The notes under the pieces were generated by a model. The model had not been told where the DNA came from and did not search any database. It worked only from the letters and a program-made list of their open reading frames with translations. The position numbers and the translations under genes were made by a program. Positions 32,950 through 39,640 of a stretch of 64,000 nucleotides of DNA are shown here, in pieces (position 1 is the stretch's first letter; each line of letters opens with the position of its first letter). The DNA is from Aspidapion aeneum (taxonomy: Eukaryota > Arthropoda > Insecta > Coleoptera > Brentidae). The stretch lies in contig OY755046.1 of NCBI GenBank assembly GCA_963576565.1, positions 69,283,719-69,347,718 of the forward strand, in the 5' to 3' direction.

Positions 32950-35679
32950 TACAGACAGACAGACAGACAGACGGCGCAACAAAAAAGTTTCAAAATCATC
33001 TGAAACGCAAAGATATATAAAAATTTTTGAAATCGGAGCAACTTTTTTTTTCTCGAAAAAATTAGGATCACCATAGCTCACACTACTATAGATAGTATAT
33101 GTGTGAGCTAAAATAACTAACCAATTCCAAACAAAATATTCAGAATTTCTGTTGCAGTGTAAGGTTCGTTTCCATATTTAAAGCTTTTTCCAAAAAGGGG
33201 AAAGAACTGGTTGTAACTAATACTGGAGTTTGGTCCATTTGGAAAATGTATTTCGTCGTCCTGGCAAGGCAACATGTGATTATGCGGCACCTGTCAAATA
33301 ACATAATCTGTACCAAAGAACTATCCCAAAATCTTCAGTAGGTATATGGCATCAGGGCCGTACCTTGGACAAAATTTCAGGGGGGATAAAGCGTTTAAAG
33401 CAGAATTTTCATAAAACTTTTAGGTAAAATAGTGTTTGACACTCTTACGAGCTGATTAGATTTTGGTCAAAATCCATTAGTGCTAATGACAGTTTTTTGA
33501 CAATTAAAAACTTTAAAAAATGTTACCTTTTTAACGGAGCATCGTATCAATACACTGTTTTCGGAATATAGTAGACTATATTTTGCTCAATAATTCGTGT
33601 TTTAACTGAAAATTCGTAGGAGCTTTAGTTTCTGAGATATTTACAAAAAACTGTTTTCAAGGTTAATATATTATCATGGCTTCACTTGAAGTATGATAAT
33701 CTACCTCAAAAAGTTAAAAAAATTTTATATTCATTTAAATGTTTACTGACTTACAGCTGGATTATCCGGATTTTCTACACTTCTCCAGTTCTCGAGATCT
33801 TCCCAATCACTTCTAATGATTGGTTTTAAATCAATGCCTAAAAAAATAATAAATAAGATTTAACAAAGTCATTTAAATATTAACTTTAATAACTTACAAT
33901 TAAACAAGTCATCACTTCTTTCGTCGAACTCTATGTAGGAATTTTCATCCTGAAACTGTATTAATCCATATTGAGGCAAAACTAGTTCTTTTATTCTAAA
34001 AATTAGAAATAAACAATATAAGAAACAGTATAAAATAAAATACCTATCATAAAAAAACATTTCATGTAAAAAAAATCCAAGTACTTGAAAGTGGTATTCC
34101 GTAAAAAGAATTGAGATAAAAGTAAAGCCAAGTTCTCTAATGCAAATTCCAGAATAAAAGGTTCTTACTAGTTTGGAAATGTTTTTTTTCAACTTTGCTA
34201 TTATAGCCAAACTTTCTTTTAATTTAGCACTGTGCCTAAGGGTCATTTACAGCCGTAATAGCCAAGTTTAGAAAAACATTTCCAAACTCGTAAAAACCTT
34301 TCATTTTGAAATTTGTATTGGAGAACTTGGCTTTACTTTTATCTCAATTATTTTGACGGAATACCACTATCGCGTGGCTTTTTTTTACATGAAATGGTTT
34401 TGTTATTATTTCAGTTCTTTTTTAAAGGATTTGCACAGTATTTCAGTTTTAAAGGGGGAGGGGAGTGAATTAGAATTATGGGGTTTTTTATTTTTTCATT
34501 TTTTCCAAGGGTTTGGTCACAATTTCTATCAGTGTGCCAAATTTCAGCTTTGTAGCATGTCTGGAAGTACAGTAGAATTTTGATGATCTATACATGAGTG
34601 AGTAGATCAGTGAGTGAGTGGCAATTTCGACTTTTTTTGAAATTTCGTAAATACTTTACTACTTTATAGAAGTCCATGAAACTGGAGGGATTGTTAACTC
34701 TATAAAGATCTACGACTCTACAAAGTTTTAGTTTCGTAGCTCATTCCGAAGTTGAGTTTTAGATAGGTCAAATATGGGCTGAAAAGATGGTACAGCACTT
34801 TCTGCGCGAACTTGGCGGGGCACTGCCGAGCCCCCAGATAGCTTAAAAGTATTACAGCTAGACTTATGATTTCAAATTGATAAGTTTGAATGCTTTTAAG
34901 AAAAAAATCCATGCTCTAGAAATATATTTTAATATCCAACCTTAGACTTTTTATAAAAACTTCGGCTGTATTAATTTTTGCGAAACTCAACCCTGTGCAT
35001 TCATCATTTTCGAATTTTTCATTCCAGTTTTCTTTCACTGAAATATCTGTTGAGGGTTTCCAAATTTTAATATCGCAATATGATTCAAAAACTAAAAAAA
35101 TTATAAAAATGCTCCTGACTAACGTCAATAAAAATATAAAATGGATCTGATACCTTCCTAGCCCATTAGCACACTCCAAGTAAACTCCATGCTTGCCATG
35201 CTATATCAGTCTTGAAAAAAGTTTTTTGTAAATATCTCAGAAACGAAAGCTCCTAGGAATTTTTGGTTATTGATAACAATACTATATTCCAAAAACCGTA
35301 TATGTATTGATGCGATACTCCGTTAAAAAGTTAGAATTTTTTCAATTTTTACACTGTCAAAAAACTTCCGTTGGCATTAGTGGATTTTGACCAAAATCTA
35401 ATCAATTATTTACAGTATTAAACACTATTTTACCTGTACATTTTATGAAAATCGGTTCAGCGGTTTAGAAGCTATCGTGGGCCAGGCAGACATACACACA
35501 CGTGGACAGACATCACGACGATAGTGCTAGGTCAAACTACAGCCAAATCAGATTTTCGGCATTATCTCAACAAAAAAAAATTTCTTCGAAAACATTACGC
35601 TCTCTAGCGGACTAGGAAGGTAAAAATGAGTATACTTACCAAGTTTAAATAATAGACAAATAAATAAAAAACACTTCAT
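22154..35679 (-). CDS. amn: amnionless homologue, ten-exon gene
   Basis: Amnionless is the membrane anchor and trafficking partner of cubilin. In vertebrates it acts in endocytosis of intrinsic factor-B12 and filtered protein; in insects the pair works in nephrocyte protein uptake. I joined ten minus-strand exons: 35679-35640, 35091-34941, 33995-33898, 33837-33755, 33290-33122, 31164-31009, 27188-26982, 25413-25227, 22740-22527 and 22255-22154. All have GT/AG borders and the phases agree throughout. The total is 1407 nt, 468 residues; human AMN has about 453. Features in order: signal peptide (1-17), IWKPSTDISVKENW (like KLWVPNT..ANW in AMN), DWEDLENWR and LPCQDDEIHFPNG (like VPCRHDDVFFP), a Cys-rich block (Cys 197, 205, 216, 226, 232), transmembrane helix about 329-350, and a 118-residue tail. 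No FxNPxF signal is visible in the tail; YSEI (443-446) and an acidic dileucine-like DDTLL are. The introns are full of TEs. Identity rests on motif order, not on a database search. Confidence 0.88.
22314..22405 (+). repeat. 18-bp tandem repeat in amnionless intron 9
   Basis: About five units of AATTCCGACCATGTTGGT with a few substitutions. Probably neutral intronic expansion. Confidence 0.75.
22527..22740 (-). CDS. amn: amnionless exon 9, cytoplasmic tail
   Basis: Acceptor ATAATTTTAG, donor GTAATAACTT. Encodes 71 full codons of Ser/Asn-rich tail, including HIFAKYNNLEDQARIFEGQS and SNKTYQSFKSERNNSPTTS. Accepted because it joins phase 2 to phase 0 and makes exon 10 readable. Confidence 0.72.
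22808..22988. mobile_element. hAT-like MITE of the CAGTGGCG family, in intron 8
   Basis: Starts near TAGTGGCGCACTTAGGAAT and holds a poly-G run at 22837-22851, TTCATGAAATATGTGGAAAA and GGCCCGGGCCCC. It ends near TACGCCCATGG. The ends are eroded. Confidence 0.5.
23205..24838 (-). mobile_element. I/R1-like LINE, RT end plus RNase H, 5' truncated
   Basis: Reading the minus strand from 24838: RT thumb (LQRALNLINGWCNRERLSIN), connection region (PVEAMEVMLNLPPLHIW), then RNase H with VWYTDGSK, FQAELHAIEV, KIISDSLSALKAL and WVPSHTGVEGIEKAD, all catalytic acids present. It ends with a Cys/His motif ACRFCSVEEETPLHLIC. A stop near 24377 and two shifts (about 24070 and 23700) disable it. The 3'UTR reaches about 23205. 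It sits in amnionless intron 8, in the same orientation as the gene. Confidence 0.8.
24874..24905. mobile_element. palindromic micro-element, copy 3, interrupted
   Basis: Begins CTTAGAGTAATA and ends TATTACTCTAA plus a G now at 25218. A MITE (24906-25214) entered its last TAA. Removing that MITE restores a 33-bp element flanked by ATACCAAC (24866-24873) and ATACCTAC (25219-25226), a 7-of-8 match. The right copy is the amnionless intron 8 donor read on the minus strand (GTAGGTAT). Confidence 0.7.
24906..25214. mobile_element. 309-bp MITE with TAA duplication (Harbinger-like)
   Basis: The ends AGGCCGCTTGACATGGTGCA and the inverse at 25195-25214 are nearly perfect over 23 bp. TAA flanks both sides (24903-24905, 25215-25217). 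A 3-bp TNA-type target is typical of PIF/Harbinger, so that class is inferred. The interior repeats TGCATGC and CTGCAA words; it is non-coding. Confidence 0.7.
25227..25413 (-). CDS. amn: amnionless exon 8, transmembrane exon
   Basis: Encodes LLASKNPELFISGPYFEPG, then the helix LSLIFGTLLGVIVMFAILFY followed by GSGREM. Donor GTAGGTATCT; phase 2. The first 8 intron bases are also the target duplication of a micro-element. Confidence 0.84.
25925..26453. repeat. nested GC-run repeats in amnionless intron 7
   Basis: An outer pair TAGGCGGATCTAC (25925) and ATATCCGCCA (26443) looks like degenerate inverted ends. Inside, 26287-26422 is a CAGTGGCG to CGCCACTG copy of the hAT-like MITE with long G and C runs. 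Confidence 0.4.
26108..26215 (+). repeat. dispersed repeat, inverted pair with 26762-26870
   Basis: GTGAGAGTTACCGAAAATCC and CTCCCCCTGTCCCAACTCAC here reappear inverted at 26762-26870. The translated overlap is a coincidence of the repeat; no exon is called. Confidence 0.5.
26762..26870 (-). repeat. dispersed repeat, partner of 26108-26215
   Basis: Contains GGGGAGAGTGGGGTGAGTTG and GATGCGAAGGGATTTTCGG, the inverse of the other copy. It lies in amnionless intron 7, just past exon 7. Confidence 0.5.
26982..27188 (-). CDS. amn: amnionless exon 7
   Basis: Encodes GHIILHEGSKELMDEIKKHL then TFTGLVVNDDELKTQIVFTE, like the AMN segment that begins GAVVLL. Donor GTAAATATAA. A hAT-like TIR lies 33 bp upstream of the acceptor, so the branch point must lie within or next to it. 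Confidence 0.82.
27222..28605. mobile_element. hAT-like MITE in intron 6, split by a younger insertion
   Basis: Perfect 16-bp inverted ends: CAGTGGCGGATCCAGG at 27222-27237 and its inverse at 28590-28605. The flanks TTTGTTTA (27214-27221) and CTTGTTTA (28606-28613) match at 7 of 8, an 8-bp target duplication. Without the 1172-bp insertion inside it would be about 210 bp. Confidence 0.7.
27339..28510. mobile_element. CCCAAC element, copy A (1172 bp)
   Basis: Starts CCCAACTAACATTTATAG and ends with the inverse of CCCAACAAACAATTAAAG; TA flanks both sides (27337-27338, 28511-28512). It is nearly identical to copies at 50775-51974 and 54579-55776, apart from a short deletion near 27808. Open frames of 70-80 codons are shared only because the copies are young. 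No transposase is recognised, so it is probably non-autonomous. Confidence 0.72.
28648..28810. mobile_element. MITE family R, left part only
   Basis: TACCTTCCTAGCCCGCGCAG to about TGTGCATGTCTGATT; truncated where foldback F begins. Confidence 0.55.
28815..29295. repeat. foldback family F, copy 2
   Basis: Inverted arms (ACAAGCTTTTATAAAATGCA and its inverse at about 29230-29255) with ATAATAATAAAAGCGATGG at the inner edge. The centre differs from copies 1 and 3, so the arms persist while cargo changes. Confidence 0.6.
29459..30180 (+). repeat. minisatellite, six units of about 125 bp
   Basis: Units contain TGTATTGTCATCGGACCA, ACCAAATTTCATCCAAATCG, GTGTGTCAAAAAC and GGGGGTAGGGGTGGGAGGAT. The open frame 29651-30190 is produced by unit periodicity and is not a gene. 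Confidence 0.8.
30187..30566 (+). repeat. octanucleotide microsatellite (GATAGTTA)n
   Basis: About 47 units, interrupted by GATAGATA at a few points. It follows the minisatellite directly in amnionless intron 6. Confidence 0.9.
30570..30790. repeat. fragment of the GAATTGAGATAAAAG-family repeat
   Basis: CTGTACCATCTTTTCTTGAA and AGCCCATATTTGACCTATCT recur at 56250-56300 and, inverted, at 34755-34800. It begins with ATTACTCTAAGG, resembling one end of the micro-element, but no partner arm is seen. Confidence 0.45.
31009..31164 (-). CDS. amn: amnionless exon 6, Cys-rich block
   Basis: Acceptor TTTTTTTAG, donor GTAAGTAGGG. Encodes KKFQCSMPTRKSCQKAKENN and VIKCQNPISPLGFCWGYKIC. The Cys spacing and the C-x5-C ending match the CPQAACHSAL..GQCCDLCG block of AMN. 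Confidence 0.82.
31372..32050 (+). mobile_element. LINE family X in intron 5, internally deleted
   Basis: Plus-strand frames give NDRFTIYTLQIANDQVILAN (RT motif, normally FADD-like), MMRKLTEEYQKCGLPVNVDK, then jump to RVTEEYKTKMECVEIDAIRR and end GRRKRGRPKLE with ITKRQLIWYGHVQRMNDERL before it. About 60 residues between VLHC and RVTEE are missing compared with the copy at 43217-43934. The orientation is opposite to amnionless. Confidence 0.7.
32490..33110 (-). mobile_element. hairpin-capped repeat family T, in intron 5
   Basis: Each end is a small palindrome: TAGCTCACAC to GTGTGAGCTA at 33074-33110, and AGCTCACAC to GTGTGAGCT at 32498-32537. Between lie tandem segments of about 115 bp and a GACA microsatellite (32905-32970). 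TTTGAGTTATGCGCGTTGGT also occurs. Other copies are near 49319-50360 and 63669. It is non-coding. Confidence 0.65.
33122..33290 (-). CDS. amn: amnionless exon 5
   Basis: Encodes VPHNHMLPCQDDEIHFPNG, later GKSFKYGNEPYTATEILN. Compare VPCRHDDVFFPPS and LGRTFTRDEDLAVFL of AMN. The donor GTTAGTTATT is suboptimal, and a GTGTGAGC-ended element lies 11 bp into the intron. Confidence 0.82.
33405..33718. mobile_element. MITE family R, internal part, intron 4
   Basis: Contains ACTCTTACGAGCTGATTAGA, GGAGCATCGTATCAATACAC and GGCTTCACTTGAAGT. Both terminal repeats are missing. Confidence 0.55.
33755..33837 (-). CDS. amn: amnionless exon 4
   Basis: Encodes IDLKPIIRSDWEDLENWRSV after a Cys completed at the exon border. 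This lines up with DSDRFSWHDPHLWRS of AMN. Donor GTAAGTCAGT; phase 0. Confidence 0.82.
33898..33995 (-). CDS. amn: amnionless exon 3
   Basis: Acceptor TCTAATTTTTAG, donor GTAAGTTATT. Encodes IKELVLPQYGLIQFQDENSY and onward, corresponding to the beta-rich MLLPLDGELVLASG segment of AMN. Intron 3 is only 60 bp. Confidence 0.8.
34060..34397. repeat. foldback repeat G, copy 1, intron 2
   Basis: The left arm (CATGTAAAAAAAATCCAAGT, GAATTGAGATAAAAGTAAAG) is inverted in the right arm (CTTGGCTTTACTTTTATCTC, CGCGTGGCTTTTTTTTACAT). Another copy is at 56938-57246. Downstream, 34470-34830 contains words shared with 56250-56610. Confidence 0.6.
34941..35091 (-). CDS. amn: amnionless exon 2
   Basis: The acceptor is TTTTTTTTAG. 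It encodes VFESYCDIKIWKPSTDISVK and onward to FIKSL. The W-x-P-x-T-D and NW pair matches the AMN N-terminus. The donor is a weak GTTGGATATT; phase 2. Confidence 0.78.
35152..35622 (-). mobile_element. MITE family R, near full length, intron 1
   Basis: Ends ACCTTCCTAGCCCATTAGC and GACTAGGAAGGT. The inverse of the internal landmarks is present (GATTTTGACCAAAATCTAAT, CGATGCTCCGTTAAAAAG-type words), so it is in minus orientation. It occupies nearly the whole intron. Confidence 0.65.
35640..35679 (-). CDS. amn: amnionless exon 1, start codon and signal peptide
   Basis: ATG at 35679-35677 begins MKCFLFICLLFKL, a hydrophobic signal peptide that continues into exon 2. The donor is GTAAGTATAC, close to consensus; phase 1. 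A family R MITE begins 17 bp into the intron. Confidence 0.8.
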
Positions 35680-36245
35680 TTTAAGAGATTAAAATAGATA
35701 CTCTTACAAAATAAGAATCCTAAAAATAAGACTCTTAAAATAGAGTCAAAAGAGCTACAGCACTAATTCTATAAAAAATGTACCACCCACAGTCTTTCAC
35801 AGAGTTAAATTTTAAACTAAATAAATGTGTTAAAAAAAGTATTCGTACACATGCAGATGTAGAGTGAAAATTAATACACGGGCGTATTTTTATTTTGAGA
35901 AGATTTTTTAGTAATGATACTAATACAAATACTTCTTCATATTTTTCCAATGCATATTTACATAAGCACACAACATTTTTTTAAACGGATTATTGGTAAT
36001 AATTTTAATATTTTTTAAAATAATATTAACCCACACGCTATAATAACATTAATTCCACAAAATTTTGATTGTCTGTTTTAATTTTTAACAAACATATAAC
36101 AAAATTAAAAAAATATACACAAATGTTGCGACCGTGTATCTAAAAAACAAAGAGGTTTGATGCATAATATACATACGTACATACATAAATTTTTTTTATT
36201 TTTTTTTTATCTTTCCAACCACCCTTAAAGTTGGGTGCATTATAT
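35680..36245. other. upstream region of amnionless
   Basis: This 5' flank of the minus-strand gene is AT-rich. I see no TATA box or initiator that I would defend. A TACATACGTACATACATAAA run lies at 36169-36188. Confidence 0.3.
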
Positions 36246-36976
36246 ACAGGGTGTCCCATAACTAAGGGGCCATAGGCAGGTGATAGAGGAGGTAATCTCT
36301 GATAAAAAGTTCCTATAATGCATAGGTCAAAACTCTTTCTTTGTCGAGATACAGAGGATCAAAGTTGGCAATATTTTTAACTTGTTTGATAATAACTTTT
36401 TTAAAAAACGCAGTAAAAATATGAAATTGGGTAGAGTCGTGTGTTAGAACAAGAGCAATAAATTGCAATTAAAATTGTTTTGAAAAAAATTAGTACGTCA
36501 ATTTTTTTCAGAAAAAACTATTTTTTTGGTATAAACTTTTATAAATGCCATATTAAACGCAATGTTTTTTTTTATATTTTTTGTTAATAAAAACAAGTCT
36601 CTAGCAAGACATATTAATAAAATATTATTGATATTTTTTAAAAGAATAAGTAAGCAAAAATTAATTTTTCTAAAAAATTATTATTTTTTATACATTTTAG
36701 GAGGTTATTTTGACAGCCTGTATCTCCTCAAGTTATAATTTTATCAAAAAAAAGTACTACAATTTTGAATCACAATTAGCTGAGTATTCAGCTGGCTGTG
36801 ACAAATTATTTTCTCTTTTTTGTAAAACCCTTTTCCCCCCACTCCTCTAAATTTAAAAACCCTTTGTCTTAAAAACAGATGTGTGTTGACCACCATGTTA
36901 TATGAACTTTTTTCTCGGAAATAACCTTCTCTATCACTTGCTGCACTATGGCCCCTAAGTTACGGGACACCCTGTA
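36246..36976. mobile_element. 731-bp MITE with ACAGGGTGTCCC ends
   Basis: The inverted ends share ACAGGGTGTCCC, AACT and AGGGGCCATAG, and lie in a TATA context. The interior is AT-rich and non-coding. The inverted, interrupted copy at 50509-52247 gives the empty site for CCCAAC element B. Confidence 0.65.
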
Positions 36977-36989
36977 TATATAACTGTAC

Positions 36990-37180
36990 AATTATGAAGA
37001 ACGCTTAAAAATCATTGAAATAGATAGTCTTAGCAATCGAAGAGATAAGCTTGCGTTAAGATTTGGTCATAAAATTTTAGCTAACAAAATTAACTGTCCC
37101 AAATTACTATCGCTTCTAAACTTGTTTGCACCCTTAAGTCAAAAAAGAGGTACTATAATTTTACTTAAACTCTTATAAAA
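36990..37180 (+). pseudogene. Jockey-like LINE, C-terminal fragment
   Basis: An open frame YEERLKIIEIDSLSNRRDKL, then LRFGHKILANKINCPKLLSL, matches the post-RT domain of Jockey/CR1-like LINEs. It stops at about 37177. Confidence 0.55.
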
Positions 37181-37385
37181 CAGATATAGAGAAAATTATT
37201 ATTGATAATAAAATAATGTCACTTTTTAATAAATACATACAGGCATTTATCGATATTGATATATTTACCTGCAGCAAAGATTGATAAAATTATGTAATAA
37301 ATGCGACTAACCGATATTGATAATATGTTATTTTGATATAGTGAATATGTTATTTTTGTGGAACATCTTTTGACAATAGTACATT

Positions 37386-37506
37386 ATATACCCAGTGACT
37401 AAAGTGATACTTTTTATCCCGAGGCGAAATGTTTGTAGCCCGACCGCAGGGACGGCTACAATTCGCTGAGGGATAAAAAGACACTTTAGTCAAGTGGTAT
37501 ATATAC
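37386..37506. repeat. left hairpin of recombinase element 2
   Basis: Imperfect inverted repeat: GACTAAAGTG, ACTTTTTATCCC, AGGCGAA and GTAGCC on the left arm, and their inverses in mirror order on the right. The loop is about 10 bp. Confidence 0.6.
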
Positions 37507-37784
37507 TATTTTTTGCAATTCTGGGCATAGTTTCATTCAAATTTTTAATTAAATTTTTCGAAAAGAAAGTCATCTCCACTGCACTATTGATTGGCCTATA
37601 AAATGTGACAACCAATAAAGTACCATTCATTCTCTGACGTTAAGTCAGTTGATATTTCTTAGATAGCCTTGGATAATACTTGGTTGTCAGGGTGTTGTCA
37701 AGGTACCATAAAATAACTGTTAAAATACAAACAACGCCGTGGAGATTTCTGCGATTTGCTAGTGCGTTCCCAAAAGTAAAAAAA

Positions 37785-39102
37785 ATGGATATTGATATTG
37801 ATACAGCTGCCGCAGAGGCAGTGAAGGCACTGCTGCCCGCTAAATCGGAGAAAAACAATACAAACATTTCCTGGATTGGTGTCAAGCTAAGGATGTTGCT
37901 GATGTTACACAGGAGAAGGTACTTCTTGCATATTTCTTCCATCATGCGAAAAATTTGAAGGCTTCAACGGTTTGGTCACATTATTCAATGATTAAATCTG
38001 ATCTGATCTGAAAAAAGCTGATCGTTGAAAAAAGTTTGGACATTGGAAAATATTCAAAATTGAAGGCATTTTTGAAAAGAAATGGGGATGGCTACCGCCC
38101 AAAGAAGTCTCGAATACTGGACATGGATCATATCCAGCAGTTCCTCCAGGAAGCACCAAATCAAGAATATTTGATGATCAAGGTAAAGTGAACTGTTTTT
38201 ACATTATTTTGAACCATGTTAACGTCACTGATTCGAAATATCATTTGTTGCTATCAGGTTACGTAGTTTGTACAAAAATTGTATTGCTACTTAGTAACTG
38301 AAAAATCTTTTTTTTCCAGGTGGCGTTGATAATGGGAGTTGCCAGTGCATGCAGGGGTGTTGAACTGTGTCAGCTACAGAATGAAGATGTTCAAGTCCAA
38401 GATTTTCATCTTGTTGTCACAGTTCGCAACACGAAAAATCAAACTGACCGATGCTTCATAGTGAAGAACTCCAAAGAAAGCAACGCTACAGACGTAGTGA
38501 AAATCTGTAAATCCTACATGGCTCTGAGACCAACAAATTTGACAATATCGAGATATTTCATTGGCTATAAAGACGGCAAATGTTTATCACAACCTGTTGG
38601 AAAGAATACTTTTGGGCTTTTCCCGCGAAAAATAGCTGCCTTCCTGAACCTGCCAGAGGCCGTTTCATACACAGGACACTGCTTCAGGCGTACCTCTGCT
38701 TCCCTTTTAGCAGATTCTGGAGCGAATATTGACCAGCTCAAAAGACACGGTGGTTGGAAAAGTGCTACCGTTGCTGAAGGGTATGTTGAGCAATCAATCG
38801 AAAACAAAAAAAATGTGGCGGATAAAATATTCAGTCAAAACTTGAGGACAGATGTCAAGAGTCATAAAAGCCAAGGCCAATCACGTACCGTAACAGTATG
38901 CAATTTTCCAGAACCCACAATCAACGAAGACAGCAGCACTGATCACACCGAACCAGCAATTTTCGGATCTCCACTGCAAAACATCAACCTCAACCAACAG
39001 CGAAGCGAAATCGATTCAGATCCACGATCATTGATTCATTTAGTTGGCTGTAGCGGCGCTATTTTGAATATCAATATAACAAACAATAATAATGTCAAAT
39101 AA
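37785..39102 (+). pseudogene. tyrosine recombinase 2, two frameshifts and one intron
   Basis: The first ATG (37785) gives MDIDIDTAAAEAVKALLPAK and then shifts near 37842. The second frame holds KHFLDWCQAKDVADVTQEKV and STVWSHYSMIKS. A TCTGA triplication near 38005 shifts it again to FLKRNGDGYRPKKSRIL. An intron (38183-38319, GT/AG) separates EYLMIK from VALIMGVASACRG; the join matches gene 1 (YLHMKVATIFG) exactly. The last exon (38320-39102) is open and keeps the catalytic set: Arg in ACRGVEL, His and Arg in YTGHCFRRT, Trp in HGGWKSA and Tyr in AEGYVEQ. It is clearly related to gene 1 but diverged. The 3' exon alone could not be an active enzyme. Confidence 0.75.
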
Positions 39103-39218
39103 CGTAGGAATGTATAGATTAGGCTAGGTAGTTTATTTTGATAGTGTATAGGCCTATTTTTAGATGCTCCCAAATACAAAAATACAAAATTTGAAAAAAC
39201 CATGAATTCGGGTCCAGA

Positions 39219-39334
39219 GACTAAAATATTTTAGTCCCCGGGAGTAAAATATTTTAGTCCCCGGGATAAAAAGTACTATTTTAGTCCCTAAAATGAGGGA
39301 CTAAAATGCGTTTTTAGTCCCTGAATTGCAAAAA
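39219..39334. repeat. right palindrome cluster of recombinase element 2
   Basis: GACTAAAATATTTTAGTC (39219-39236) is a perfect 18-bp palindrome. A 30-bp site at 39278-39307 has 11-bp arms ATTTTAGTCCC and GGGACTAAAAT around TAAAATGA (8 bp). Further half-sites TTTTAGTCCC occur at 39251-39261 and 39312-39321. Confidence 0.62.
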
Positions 39335-39480
39335 TTATTTTTTTGTTATTTTTACTTTAGATCTTAGTTTTTTAGAGTAATTAAGGAATGTACTACTTGG
39401 GGGCAACCCTGTTATTGTACCCAAATAAATAAATAAATATATTGGGGGACAGTGGGGCATATTTCAGCAAAAATACATTT

Positions 39481-39640
39481 TTACCTTCCTAGCCTCCGCA
39501 GCAATGGCTAGAGAAGGTATTATTTTCGACGATATATATTTTTTTTAATTAACGCCCAAAATGTGTTATTTGGGTGTATTTTGACCTATCTGAGTAATAG
39601 CGTCATGATGTCTGTCTGTTTGTGTATGGGTCTGTCCGTA
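39481..39640. mobile_element. MITE family R, left part
   Basis: Starts TTTTACCTTCCTAGCC; stops after GTCTGTCCGTAACAC. Confidence 0.55.

Larger units (their letters stand above)
37386..39334 (+). mobile_element. Crypton-like tyrosine-recombinase element 2
   Basis: A recombinase gene lies between a left hairpin (arms of about 55 bp, 37386-37506) and a right palindrome cluster (39219-39334). The module GGGATAAAAAG followed 2-4 bases later by a TTTAGTC occurs in direct orientation at both ends (37470-37491, 39263-39286). A 16-bp inverted pair TTTTTGCAATTCTGGG (37510) and CCCTGAATTGCAAAAA (39319) is also present. The architecture parallels element 1 with a different motif. Borders are estimated. 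Confidence 0.58.

Noticed and set aside
32810..33076. Open frames rich in DRQT or SVCL repeats (also near 49661 and 63704)
   Set aside because: They are translations of the TCTG/GACA microsatellite in repeat family T.
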